Source of the DNA: Bacteroidales bacterium
GTDB lineage: Bacteria; Bacteroidota; Bacteroidia; Bacteroidales; Bacteroidaceae
Length of the DNA: 42,753 bases
NCBI GenBank assembly: GCA_004555245.1
Contig: SFIS01000028.1
Location: 1 to 42,753, forward strand
Direction of reading: 5' to 3'
How positions within the stretch are numbered: the stretch's first letter is position 1; every line of letters begins with the position of its first letter. The notes beneath the pieces are model-generated. The model was not told where the DNA came from. It did no database searches and saw only the letters and a program-made list of their open reading frames with translations. The position numbers and the translations under genes are program-made. Positions 24,449 to 32,245 of the stretch are shown piece after piece.

Positions 24449-24531
24449 GTCTGCATCGCAATGTTCAGGTTTTACACACCTATTATATATAATATGTGTA
24501 GCGGGGAACATGACGATGCAGACTTTTTTTT
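24449..24531 (+). terminator. Riboswitch-controlled terminator ahead of thiS
   Basis: GTCTGCATCG (24449-24458) pairs perfectly with CGATGCAGAC (24514-24523), extended by ATGTTC/GAACAT (24461-24466 with 24506-24511), and is followed by T8 (24524-24531). The left arm can instead pair with GATGCAGAT (24379-24387) inside the aptamer, which would be the antiterminator without ligand. Confidence 0.8.
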
Positions 24532-24539
24532 GTATCAAC

Positions 24540-24737
24540 ATGAATATAAAGGTTAACCGAAAAGACGTAGTGACAGAAGCCAGGACACTGTCACAACTCG
24601 CTGCAGAGATGTCGCTGCCGGAGAAAGGCGTCGCAGTAGCAATCGACGCAAACATTGTAAAACGCCAGATCTGGGACGTGACAACACTATGCGAAGGCAT
24701 GAACATCACGGTTATAAAAGCCGCTTTCGGAGGATAG
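24540..24737 (+). CDS. thiS: Sulfur carrier protein ThiS
   Basis: A 65-residue beta-grasp protein that carries the sulfur for the thiazole ring as a C-terminal thiocarboxylate. It ends in AAFGG, the required di-glycine. The start MNIKVNRKDV is 9 bases after the riboswitch T-tract; an open extension upstream runs through the terminator and is rejected. ThiF (27995) should adenylate it and ThiG uses it. First gene of the thi operon, 2 bases before thiE. Confidence 0.92.
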   Translation: MNIKVNRKDVVTEARTLSQLAAEMSLPEKGVAVAIDANIVKRQIWDVTTLCEGMNITVIKAAFGG

Positions 24738-24739
24738 AC

Positions 24740-25399
24740 ATGAGCGAGAATATTTCAGTGATTGACGCACGCTTCTGCCTGCAGTTCATCTCCGACGCTA
24801 CAAACACGATGTCGCACCTCGATGCCATAGCCGCAGCTCTTCAGGGAGGATGCCGATGGATTCAGCTCAGAATGAAGGAGGAAACTGACGAGGAGGTCAG
24901 AGACGTGGCGCGTCAGGCTCTTGACCTGTGCAGAAAGTACAATGCAGTATTCATCATCGACGACAGGACTGACATCGCCAAGGAGGTCGGCGCTGACGGA
25001 GTGCATCTCGGGAAAAACGACATGCCGCTGAAAGAAGCACGGCGCATACTGCCGGAAAACGCCATCATCGGAGGCACGGCAAACACCATCAACGACATAA
25101 GGCAACTGTGGATAGACGGTGCAGACTATATCGGCTGCGGACCGTTCCGCTTCACAACAACGAAAAAGAATCTCGCACCTGTCATCGGACTTGACGGATA
25201 CCGCAAGATATACTCGGCAATGAACGCTGAAGGAATCTCACTGCCTGTCGTTGGCATAGGCGGAATAACAAAAGACGATGTCGCAGACATCATGCAGACA
25301 GGCATGAACGGCATCGCCGTAAGCGGCACCGTGACAAAGGCAAAGAATCCGGCAGACGAAATGCGGAAACTGAACATACTTGTAAGAAAACCAATCTGA
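24740..25399 (+). CDS. thiE: Thiamine-phosphate synthase
   Basis: A 219-residue TIM-barrel enzyme joining HMP-pyrophosphate and thiazole phosphate. Phosphate- and pyrimidine-binding motifs are visible: WIQLRMKE, FIIDDRTDIA, ADGVHLGKNDMP, IIGGTAN, ADYIGCGPFRFTTTK and VVGIGGI. All the usual ThiE landmarks are present, so this is the better candidate for the catalytic enzyme of the two ThiE-like proteins in the operon. The start is 2 bases after the thiS stop. Confidence 0.92.
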   Translation: MSENISVIDARFCLQFISDATNTMSHLDAIAAALQGGCRWIQLRMKEETDEEVRDVARQALDLCRKYNAVFIIDDRTDIAKEVGADGVHLGKNDMPLKEARRILPENAIIGGTANTINDIRQLWIDGADYIGCGPFRFTTTKKNLAPVIGLDGYRKIYSAMNAEGISLPVVGIGGITKDDVADIMQTGMNGIAVSGTVTKAKNPADEMRKLNILVRKPI

Positions 25400-25405
25400 A
25401 ACATA

Positions 25406-26179
25406 ATGAAGAAACTAATCATTGCCGGACGTGAGTTTAACTCACGGCTCTTCCTCGGAACAGGGAAATTCAACAACAATGCCTTGATGACAGAAGCCAT
25501 CAAGGCAAGTGGAACGGAGATGGTCACAGTAGCCATGAAACGTGTCGAGCTTGACGATGCCAACGACGACCTGCTGACACACATCACCCAAGTGCCGGAC
25601 ATACAGCTTCTGCCAAACACCTCAGGAGTGCGCAACGCCGAAGAAGCTGTCTTTGCCGCACAGATGGCACGCGAGGCCTTCGGCACAAACTGGCTGAAGC
25701 TCGAAATACATCCTGACCCGAAATACCTGCTGCCAGACTCTGTAGAGACACTGAAAGCAACAGAGAAACTTGTAAAGATGGGATTTGTCGTTCTGCCATA
25801 CTGCCAGGCAGACCCCACTCTCTGCAAACATCTCGAAGAAGCAGGAGCGGCAACAGTCATGCCTCTCGCAGCTCCAATAGGTACAAACAAGGGACTGCGG
25901 ATGAAGGATTTTCTGCATATCATAATAGAACAGGCGACAGTGCCAGTCGTTGTCGATGCAGGCATCGGAGCACCAAGCCATGCAGCAGAAGCAATGGAGA
26001 TGGGAGCCGACTGCTGTCTCGTCAACACCGCCATAGCCGTAGCGGGCAACCCCGTAGCAATGGCTGAAGCATTCAGAAAAGCAGTGGAAGCAGGACGGAT
26101 GGCTTGGGAAGCAGGACTGGGTGCCGTTTCTGACAGTGCCGAAGCTTCTTCTCCACTGACCGCCTTCCTCGATATCTGA
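25406..26179 (+). CDS. thiG: Thiazole synthase
   Basis: A 257-residue TIM barrel that forms the thiazole phosphate from deoxyxylulose phosphate, dehydroglycine and ThiS thiocarboxylate. Motifs: NSRLFLGTGKF, MVTVAMKRVEL, LPNTSGVRNAEEAV, and WLKLEIHPDPKYLLPD, with the Schiff-base Lys in the KLE part. The second half has VVDAGIGAPSHAAEAMEMGADCCLVNTAIA. Lies 6 bases after thiE. Dehydroglycine is made here by ThiH from tyrosine (anaerobe-type route), encoded downstream. Confidence 0.96.
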   Translation: MKKLIIAGREFNSRLFLGTGKFNNNALMTEAIKASGTEMVTVAMKRVELDDANDDLLTHITQVPDIQLLPNTSGVRNAEEAVFAAQMAREAFGTNWLKLEIHPDPKYLLPDSVETLKATEKLVKMGFVVLPYCQADPTLCKHLEEAGAATVMPLAAPIGTNKGLRMKDFLHIIIEQATVPVVVDAGIGAPSHAAEAMEMGADCCLVNTAIAVAGNPVAMAEAFRKAVEAGRMAWEAGLGAVSDSAEASSPLTAFLDI

Positions 26180-26296
26180 CAAGGATATAATAATAATCTG
26201 ACAACAGTACAAACAGATGTGACAACAAAAAAAAATCCGAAAACGACACAGTGGACAACACTTACGCTTTCGGATCACTATCTCTTGATTCATAAT

Positions 26297-27994
26297 ATGC
26301 CAAAAGACAACAAAGCATACGCAAAGAGAGAAAAGACATATCTCTCAGGAAAACTCTTCCCCGAAATAAAAGTGGGAATGACAAAGGTAAACCTCACACC
26401 CACAGTGATAAAAGACAAGAACGGCATCCCACACACCACACCCAACGCCCCCGTACTGATATACGACACGAGCGGTCCGTTCTCCGACCCTAACATACAG
26501 ATAGACCTGAAGAAAGGCTTGCCACGAATGCGCGAGACATGGATTCTGCAACGCGGCGACACAGAGCAACTGACAGAGGTGTCAAGCGAATACGGACGCA
26601 TGAGAAAAGCCGACCGCTCGCTCGACAAACTACGTTTTGAACACATACAACTGCCACGACGCGCCCAGAAAGGTAAAGCCATCACGCAGATGGCATACGC
26701 CAAGCAGGGCATCATAACACCCGAGATGGAGTATGTAGCCATACGCGAGAATATGAACTGCGAAGAACTGGGCATCAAGTCGCACATCACACCTGAGTTC
26801 GTGCGCGACGAGATTGCGGCAGGCAGAGCTGTGCTGCCCGCAAACATCAACCATCCAGAAAGCGAACCGATGATAATAGGCAGAAACTTCCTTGTGAAGA
26901 TTAACACCAACATCGGAAACTCAGCCACCACATCATCCATAGAAGAAGAGGTTGACAAGGCTGTATGGTCGTGCAAATGGGGCGGCGACACACTGATGGA
27001 CCTTTCAACAGGCGAGAACATACACGAGACACGCGAATGGATAGTGCGCAACTGCCCGGTCCCCGTCGGCACTGTGCCCATCTATCAGGCTTTGGAGAAA
27101 GTTGACGGAAAGGTTGAAGACCTCTCGTGGGAAATCTACCGTGACACGCTGATAGAACAGTGCGAACAGGGTGTTGACTATTTCACCATACACGCCGGCA
27201 TACGTCTTAAGAACGTACACCTTGCGGACAAACGTCTGTGCGGCATAGTGTCGAGAGGCGGAAGCATCATGTCGAAATGGTGTCTGCAGCACGAGCGGGA
27301 ATCATTCCTCTACGAACACTTCGACGACATCTGCGACATCGTGGCACAATATGACGTCGCTCTCTCGCTCGGCGACGGTCTGCGCCCCGGATGTATAGCC
27401 GACGCTAACGACGAGGCACAGTTTGCCGAACTCGACACGATGGGCGAGCTGGTGACACGTGCCTGGGCAAAGAACGTGCAGGCGTTCATCGAAGGTCCCG
27501 GACATGTGCCTATGCACAAGATAAAGGAGAATATGGACCGTCAGATAGCCCACTGTCACGAGGCTCCGTTCTACACCTTGGGACCTATCGTCACAGACAT
27601 CGCTCCAGGCTACGACCATATCACATCAGCCATCGGAGGAGCACAAATAGCATGGCTCGGCACAGCAATGCTCTGCTATGTCACACCGAAAGAGCATCTC
27701 GCACTGCCCAACAAGAATGACGTGAGGACAGGTGTCGTTACATATAAGATAGCGGCACACGCCGCCGATCTGGCAAAAGGGCACCCGGGTGCGCTCGTCA
27801 GAGACAACGCATTGTCCAAGGCACGCTTCGATTTCAGATGGCGCGACCAGTTCCACCTGTCTCTTGACCCCGAACTCGCACTGCAATACTTTGAAGAGGC
27901 AGGACATACGGACGGAGAATACTGCACTATGTGCGGTCCGAACTTCTGCGCTGCGAAACTCACACACGACCTCAGGAAATTCAATAAAGACTAA
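26297..27994 (+). CDS. thiC: Phosphomethylpyrimidine synthase ThiC
   Basis: A 565-residue non-canonical radical SAM enzyme converting aminoimidazole ribotide to HMP phosphate. The C-terminal cluster motif is CTMCGPNFC with Cys543, Cys546 and Cys551. Other signatures: YDTSGPFSDPN near 60 and GDGLRPGCIADANDEAQF near 360, and GHVPMHKI. The start at 26297 (MPKDNKAYAKREKTYLSG) fits the family's N-terminus; the frame is open back to a GTG at 26219, which would add 26 atypical residues. Full length. The 117-bp gap from thiG contains nothing else recognisable. Confidence 0.96.
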   Translation: MPKDNKAYAKREKTYLSGKLFPEIKVGMTKVNLTPTVIKDKNGIPHTTPNAPVLIYDTSGPFSDPNIQIDLKKGLPRMRETWILQRGDTEQLTEVSSEYGRMRKADRSLDKLRFEHIQLPRRAQKGKAITQMAYAKQGIITPEMEYVAIRENMNCEELGIKSHITPEFVRDEIAAGRAVLPANINHPESEPMIIGRNFLVKINTNIGNSATTSSIEEEVDKAVWSCKWGGDTLMDLSTGENIHETREWIVRNCPVPVGTVPIYQALEKVDGKVEDLSWEIYRDTLIEQCEQGVDYFTIHAGIRLKNVHLADKRLCGIVSRGGSIMSKWCLQHERESFLYEHFDDICDIVAQYDVALSLGDGLRPGCIADANDEAQFAELDTMGELVTRAWAKNVQAFIEGPGHVPMHKIKENMDRQIAHCHEAPFYTLGPIVTDIAPGYDHITSAIGGAQIAWLGTAMLCYVTPKEHLALPNKNDVRTGVVTYKIAAHAADLAKGHPGALVRDNALSKARFDFRWRDQFHLSLDPELALQYFEEAGHTDGEYCTMCGPNFCAAKLTHDLRKFNKD

Positions 27995-28837
27995 ATGCAA
28001 GGCCCATCTCTGACAAAAGAGCAATACAGACGATACAACAGGCACATCATCCTCGAGAAGTTCGGCATTGAGGGACAGAAACGTCTTCTTGACGCCAAAG
28101 TGCTTGTCGTGGGCATCGGCGGACTCGGTTCTCCGATAGTGCAGTATCTGGCGGCAGCCGGTGTCGGGCATCTCGGTATGGCAGACGGTGACACCGTCTC
28201 GCTGACAAACCTTCAGCGGCAGGTCATACACGCCACGCCCGACATCGGACGCCCTAAGGTTGAGGTGGCGGAGAAGCGCGTCAAAGAACTCAACCCTGAC
28301 GTAGTGACGGCAAGCCACCACACCTTTCTGAGCGAAGAGAACGTCTTCGACCTCATCCGTGACTACGACTTCATCATCGATGCGACTGACAACTACGCCA
28401 CGAAATATCTTCTCAACGATGCCTGCGTAATGCAGAAGAAGGCATTCTGCATAGGCGGAATAAACAGATACTCAGGTCAGGTGACTACTGTGCGCCCCGG
28501 TTCTCCCTGCTACCGTTGCCTCTTCCCCTACCCTCCTGCCGAGAGCGAGGTGGAGACCTGTGCGACTGTAGGCGTGCTGGGACCTATTGCCGGCATACTG
28601 GGCACCATACAGGCGACAGAAGCGATAAAGCATCTGACAGGGACGGGCGAGCCGCTCTATGGCCGGCTGCTCACCTTCGACGCGATGACGATGCAATGGC
28701 AGACAGTCAGTTTCGGACATGACACCGACTGCCCGCTATGCGGCAGCAAGCCAACAATAACAGAACTGCATGAATACTCCTTTATGCCTTGTCACAAGCG
28801 TGAAGAGGCAGAGCAGGGGAAAAAGAACAATGTGTAG
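27995..28837 (+). CDS. thiF: ThiF/MoeB-family adenylyltransferase
   Basis: A 280-residue E1-like enzyme that adenylates the ThiS C-terminus. N-terminal RYNRHIILEKFG, nucleotide loop GIGGLG (40-45), the Asp/Asn/Arg/Gln set NLQRQVIH, and two CxxC zinc pairs (CYRC mid-protein, CPLC near the end). It starts immediately after the thiC stop. MoeB has the same signatures; the operon and the nearby ThiS favour ThiF. The tail after the second zinc pair is about 25 residues long, slightly extended and basic. Confidence 0.9.
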   Translation: MQGPSLTKEQYRRYNRHIILEKFGIEGQKRLLDAKVLVVGIGGLGSPIVQYLAAAGVGHLGMADGDTVSLTNLQRQVIHATPDIGRPKVEVAEKRVKELNPDVVTASHHTFLSEENVFDLIRDYDFIIDATDNYATKYLLNDACVMQKKAFCIGGINRYSGQVTTVRPGSPCYRCLFPYPPAESEVETCATVGVLGPIAGILGTIQATEAIKHLTGTGEPLYGRLLTFDAMTMQWQTVSFGHDTDCPLCGSKPTITELHEYSFMPCHKREEAEQGKKNNV

Positions 28838-28872
28838 GGGCTTTTTTCCCTACAAGACAAACAAAAGAAAAA

Positions 28873-30012
28873 ATGTTTTCAGAAGAATTGGAAAAAATCA
28901 GCTGGGAAGAAACGACACAGCGCATCGCAGGCAAGACAGACGCAGATGTCAGACGTGCACTCGCAAAAGAGCATTGTGATGTCGATGATTTCATGGCGCT
29001 GCTCTCTCCTGCCGCCACTCCCCACCTTGAGACAATGGCACGATTGTCAAGACACTACACCGAGGAGCGTTTCGGACGCACCATGTCGATGTTCATACCG
29101 CTATACATCACAAACTCATGTTCAAACTCATGTGTCTATTGCGGCTTCCACCGTCAGAATCCCATGGCACGCACCATACTGACACCCGAACAGATAGAAA
29201 ACGAATACAAAGCCATCAAACGGCTTGCACCGTTTGAGAACATCCTGCTTGTCACGGGAGAGAACCCCGCCAAGGCAGGTGTGCCCTACTTGGCGAAAGC
29301 GATAGACATTGCGAAACGATACTTCAGCAACATAAAGATAGAGGTGATGCCGTTGTCCGCAGAAGACTACGCCGAACTTATCCGCCATGGTCTCAACGGC
29401 GTGATATGTTTTCAGGAGACCTACCACCGCCAGAACTACAAGCTATACCATCCTATGGGCATGAAGTCCAACTTTGAATGGCGCTGCAACGGCTTCGACC
29501 GTATGGGGCAGGCCGGCGTGCACTCCATAGGCATGGGTGTGCTCATAGGTCTTGAGAAGGACTGGCGTACGGATGTCACAATGATGGCATACCATCTGCG
29601 ATACCTGCAGAAGCACTATTGGCGGACGAAGTATTCGGTCAACTTCCCGAGGATGCGTCCGGCACAGAACGAGGGTTTCCAGCCGAACTGCTACATGACA
29701 GACAGGGAACTGGCACAGGCCACCTTTGCCATGCGCATCTTCGACCATGACGTTGACATAAGCTATTCAACCCGCGAGCCGGCATTCATAAGAGACAATA
29801 TGTGTACACTCGGCGTGACAACGATGTCTGCCGAGAGCAAGGTGAATCCCGGCGGTTACCATACCTATCCGCAGGCTCTCGAACAGTTCACCGTCTCTGA
29901 CGAGCGTACGGCGAAGGTGATTTGTCAGCGTCTGAAGGAACTTGGGCGCGAACCGGTGTGGAAAGACTGGGACGCATCCTTCGACCTTAAAGACACACGC
30001 ATGGCAAGATGA
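28873..30012 (+). CDS. thiH: 2-iminoacetate synthase (tyrosine lyase) ThiH
   Basis: A 379-residue radical SAM enzyme that cleaves tyrosine to dehydroglycine and p-cresol for the thiazole ring. Cluster motif SCSNSCVYCGF with Cys83, Cys87 and Cys90 (CX3CX2C). Downstream VTGENPAKAG and ICFQETYHRQNY are ThiH-typical. Its presence instead of a glycine oxidase fits an anaerobe. 35 bases after thiF; the stop overlaps the next start by 4 bases (ATGA). Confidence 0.95.
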   Translation: MFSEELEKISWEETTQRIAGKTDADVRRALAKEHCDVDDFMALLSPAATPHLETMARLSRHYTEERFGRTMSMFIPLYITNSCSNSCVYCGFHRQNPMARTILTPEQIENEYKAIKRLAPFENILLVTGENPAKAGVPYLAKAIDIAKRYFSNIKIEVMPLSAEDYAELIRHGLNGVICFQETYHRQNYKLYHPMGMKSNFEWRCNGFDRMGQAGVHSIGMGVLIGLEKDWRTDVTMMAYHLRYLQKHYWRTKYSVNFPRMRPAQNEGFQPNCYMTDRELAQATFAMRIFDHDVDISYSTREPAFIRDNMCTLGVTTMSAESKVNPGGYHTYPQALEQFTVSDERTAKVICQRLKELGREPVWKDWDASFDLKDTRMAR

Positions 30013-30578
30013 CAGGAATGACACGACAGAGACAGCCGATGACAATCGTGGTTACCTTGCCTTGTTTCATCAGTGACGAAGCGAGACGCATTACGGACTT
30101 TCTTGGCAGCGGGAAAGCGGACCTCGTGCATATACGCAAGCCTCACGCCCGGGAGGCTGACGTAAGACAGCTGATAAAGAGCATCCCGACATGCTTCCGC
30201 AACAGGCTGGTGCTGCACGACTTCTTCGGGCTGGCAGAAGAGATGTCGCTGTACGGCATACATCTTAATTCGAGAAACCCTTTTCCTCTCCCGGGATGGC
30301 ACGGCAGTGTCAGCAGGAGTTGCCACAGCATAGACGAGGTGGCTTTATACAAGCCGTCGTGCGATTATGTCTCTCTGTCGCCGATATTCGACAGCATATC
30401 CAAGGCGGGCTACACGTCGGCTTTCAGCATTGGCGAGCTGCGTACTGCCGTGTCGTCAGGAATAATAGACAAAAAAGTGATGGCACTTGGCGGCATCACT
30501 TTTACAAATATGCAGGATGTCCTCCGCCTCGGTTTCGGCGGAGTTATGATATTGGGTGCGGCATGGCAGAACATGTAA
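30009..30578 (+). CDS. Second ThiE/TenI-like TIM-barrel protein
   Basis: A 189-residue protein, shorter than ThiE. Recognisable ThiE/TenI fold motifs: DLVHIRKPHA, LVLHDFFGLAEEMSLYGIHLNSRNP, CDYVSLSPIFDSISKAGY and VMALGGIT. The pyrophosphate-binding stretch is reduced, as in TenI, a thiazole tautomerase. I therefore call it TenI-like rather than a second synthase. It is translationally coupled to thiH (4-bp overlap) and is the last gene of the operon. A 15-bp hairpin covers its stop. The function could also be a degenerate thiamine-phosphate synthase. Confidence 0.82.
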   Translation: MTGMTRQRQPMTIVVTLPCFISDEARRITDFLGSGKADLVHIRKPHAREADVRQLIKSIPTCFRNRLVLHDFFGLAEEMSLYGIHLNSRNPFPLPGWHGSVSRSCHSIDEVALYKPSCDYVSLSPIFDSISKAGYTSAFSIGELRTAVSSGIIDKKVMALGGITFTNMQDVLRLGFGGVMILGAAWQNM

Positions 30579-30594
30579 GTCTGCCATGCCGCAC
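30556..30594 (+). terminator. Terminator of the thi operon
   Basis: A perfect 15-bp stem (GTGCGGCATGGCAGA at 30556-30570, complement at 30580-30594), 9-nt loop, then GTTTTA. The left arm lies inside the last codons of the TenI-like gene. It may also stop the convergent LysM gene. Confidence 0.8.
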
Positions 30595-30628
30595 GTTTTA
30601 CATCTCCAGGATTGTTGAACGCCTGCCG

Positions 30629-31642
30629 TCAATAGACTACGAGGCGGTCGCCTACGCGCAACTCATAATCCGGCGTCAGGCGGTTTTTCTTATACAGCGA
30701 TTTCAGGCGTATGCCATAGAGTTGCGCTATGGAGTACATCGATTCGCCGGGTTGTACAGTGTGTGGTGTTTTCTTGAAAGCCTTGTCTGCTTTCTTCTTT
30801 TTCTTTTCGAGATATACGATGTCGCCTGCAGACAAGACATCGTCTTTGCGTCTTTCATTATATCCGGCAATTTTTCTGTACGAGAGGTCGAACTCTTCAG
30901 CTATCGACTTGAAGGTGTCTCCCCTGCGCGCCACGACATAATAGTTCTTGTTGTTCATGCGGACGGTATGCTGCCTAACTTGAGCCGTATGATGCTTAAA
31001 GCGTTTCGGCATGTCTGCCTGCGGCTTTCCGGCTCCTGCCTTTCTGATGTTCGATGCGTCATACCTTGTTTCTTTGTCCAGAACGTTGAGGTTGTAGCAT
31101 CTGATTATGTCTATGAGCAGCTGCGCATATCTCGGGTTTGTCGCATATCCGCATTCTTTCAGTCCTTTCGCCCATCCCACATAGTCGGTTCTGCGTAGCG
31201 AGAACAGTCGTTTGTATCGTGGACGCAAGAGGAAGAGGGAATGGTCTTCGTAGCTGTCGAAGGGACTGTCATAGACTCTGAAACACTCACCTTCCTCGTC
31301 GTCGTCCTGATGCATTGTCCTTCCGGTCCATCCATGGCATTTGATGCCGAAATGGTTGTTGCCTTTTCTGGATAGAGTGCTGTTTCCCGCCCCGCTTTCC
31401 AGAAGCCCTTGCGCCAGGGTTATGCTGGCAGGGATGTTGTATTGCAGCATCTCGTATATGGCGAGGTCGCGGTATGTGTCGATGTATGTCTGATACCGTT
31501 GGTTCCATTTCACAGGCATGTTTGCGGAACAATCTGCCTGCCCCGAAAAGAAGACGAGAAGCGTGAGGCATAGTCTTACATACTGGCAGAAACGCTGCCG
31601 CATGGCACGGGAGGCATTGTATTTTTCTTCACGCTCAAGCAT
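30629..31642 (-). CDS. Exported glucosaminidase with two LysM domains
   Basis: About 337 residues from MLEREEKYNASRA; a second ATG at 31603 (MRQRFCQYVRL) would give a more usual signal peptide, so either may be used. After the signal peptide comes a FlgJ-type glucosaminidase domain with LAQGLLESGAGNS (catalytic Glu82 from the first start), FGIKCHGWTG, FRVYDSPFDSYEDHS and LKECGYATNPRYAQLL. Two LysM modules follow (YYVVARRGDTFKSIAEEF and HTVQPGESMYSIAQLYG), separated by a KKKKK linker, so it binds and cuts peptidoglycan outside the inner membrane. Convergent with the thi operon. Confidence 0.9.
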   Translation of the reverse strand: MLEREEKYNASRAMRQRFCQYVRLCLTLLVFFSGQADCSANMPVKWNQRYQTYIDTYRDLAIYEMLQYNIPASITLAQGLLESGAGNSTLSRKGNNHFGIKCHGWTGRTMHQDDDEEGECFRVYDSPFDSYEDHSLFLLRPRYKRLFSLRRTDYVGWAKGLKECGYATNPRYAQLLIDIIRCYNLNVLDKETRYDASNIRKAGAGKPQADMPKRFKHHTAQVRQHTVRMNNKNYYVVARRGDTFKSIAEEFDLSYRKIAGYNERRKDDVLSAGDIVYLEKKKKKADKAFKKTPHTVQPGESMYSIAQLYGIRLKSLYKKNRLTPDYELRVGDRLVVY

Positions 31643-31701
31643 AATATAAATAGGTGTAATCCTTATGAATGTCAAAAAAGTTTGGGAAAACAAACAAAAA
31701 A

Positions 31702-31725
31702 GCGGCACTAAAGACTTAGCACCGC
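31702..31725 (-). terminator. Terminator of the tRNA cluster
   Basis: A 10-bp stem with two G-T pairs (GCGGTGCTAA/TTAGTGCCGC on the minus strand), 4-nt loop, then TTTTTT. It lies just 3' of the tRNA genes on the minus strand. Confidence 0.75.
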
Positions 31726-31756
31726 AACTATTGTATGGAAAATCTGTTGTCTTCTG

Positions 31757-31828
31757 TAGTGGATAGGGGATTCGAACCCCTATGGCAAGATTGAGAATCT
31801 TGAATCCTAACCCTTAGATGAATCCACC
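31757..31828 (-). tRNA. tRNA-Glu (CTC)
   Basis: A 72-nt cloverleaf on the minus strand: acceptor GGTGGAT with ATCCACT, anticodon arm CAAGA-TTCTCAA-TCTTG with anticodon CTC, T-arm AGGGG-TTCGAAT-CCCCT. CCA is not encoded. Identical to the copy at 31907-31978. Confidence 0.95.
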
Positions 31829-31906
31829 TTCAGATGAAAAGTTCAATAGGTTATGTGTCTATAAAAAAAGAATTACCTATATCTTTTGCGTCAGTAATGT
31901 CTTCTG

Positions 31907-31978
31907 TAGTGGATAGGGGATTCGAACCCCTATGGCAAGATTGAGAATCTTGAATCCTAACCCTTAGATGAATCCACC
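31907..31978 (-). tRNA. tRNA-Glu (CTC), second copy
   Basis: Identical to the tRNA at 31757-31828, and the identity extends a few bases on both sides (31899-31980 against 31749-31830). The 70-bp gap between copies is not repeated. Confidence 0.95.
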
Positions 31979-32000
31979 TTATAGAGCACTGTATATTCTG

Positions 32001-32088
32001 CGGAAGGTGGGGGATTCGAACCCCCGGTACGGTAAACCCGTACGTCAGTTTAGCAAACTGGTGGTTTCAGCCACTCACCCAACCTTCC
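32001..32088 (-). tRNA. tRNA-Ser (GCT)
   Basis: An 88-nt class II tRNA with a long variable arm (ACGTACGGG-TTTA-CCGTACC type). Acceptor GGAAGGT/ACCTTCC, anticodon loop TTGCTAA giving GCT (reads AGC/AGT), T-arm GGGGG-TTCGAAT-CCCCC. Minus strand, upstream of both tRNA-Glu copies, likely one transcript. Confidence 0.95.
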
Positions 32089-32245
32089 AAACCAAAGGTT
32101 TTTTATGACTTAAACAGCATTGTGCTTAAAGCGAGTGCAAAGGTACTATTATTTTCTGAAACTACCAAACATTTGCCGGCTTTTTTTGTATGCGGGTCAA
32201 AAATTCCGCATTTTTCGGGGCGCAGAAAGAGTTTGCGCATCATAT

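Noticed and set aside
24447..24539. Upstream extension of thiS
   Set aside because: It passes through the riboswitch terminator; ThiS homologues start at MNIKVN.
26219..26296. GTG start 26 codons before the chosen thiC start
   Set aside because: The added residues do not resemble ThiC N-termini, and the ATG at 26297 does.
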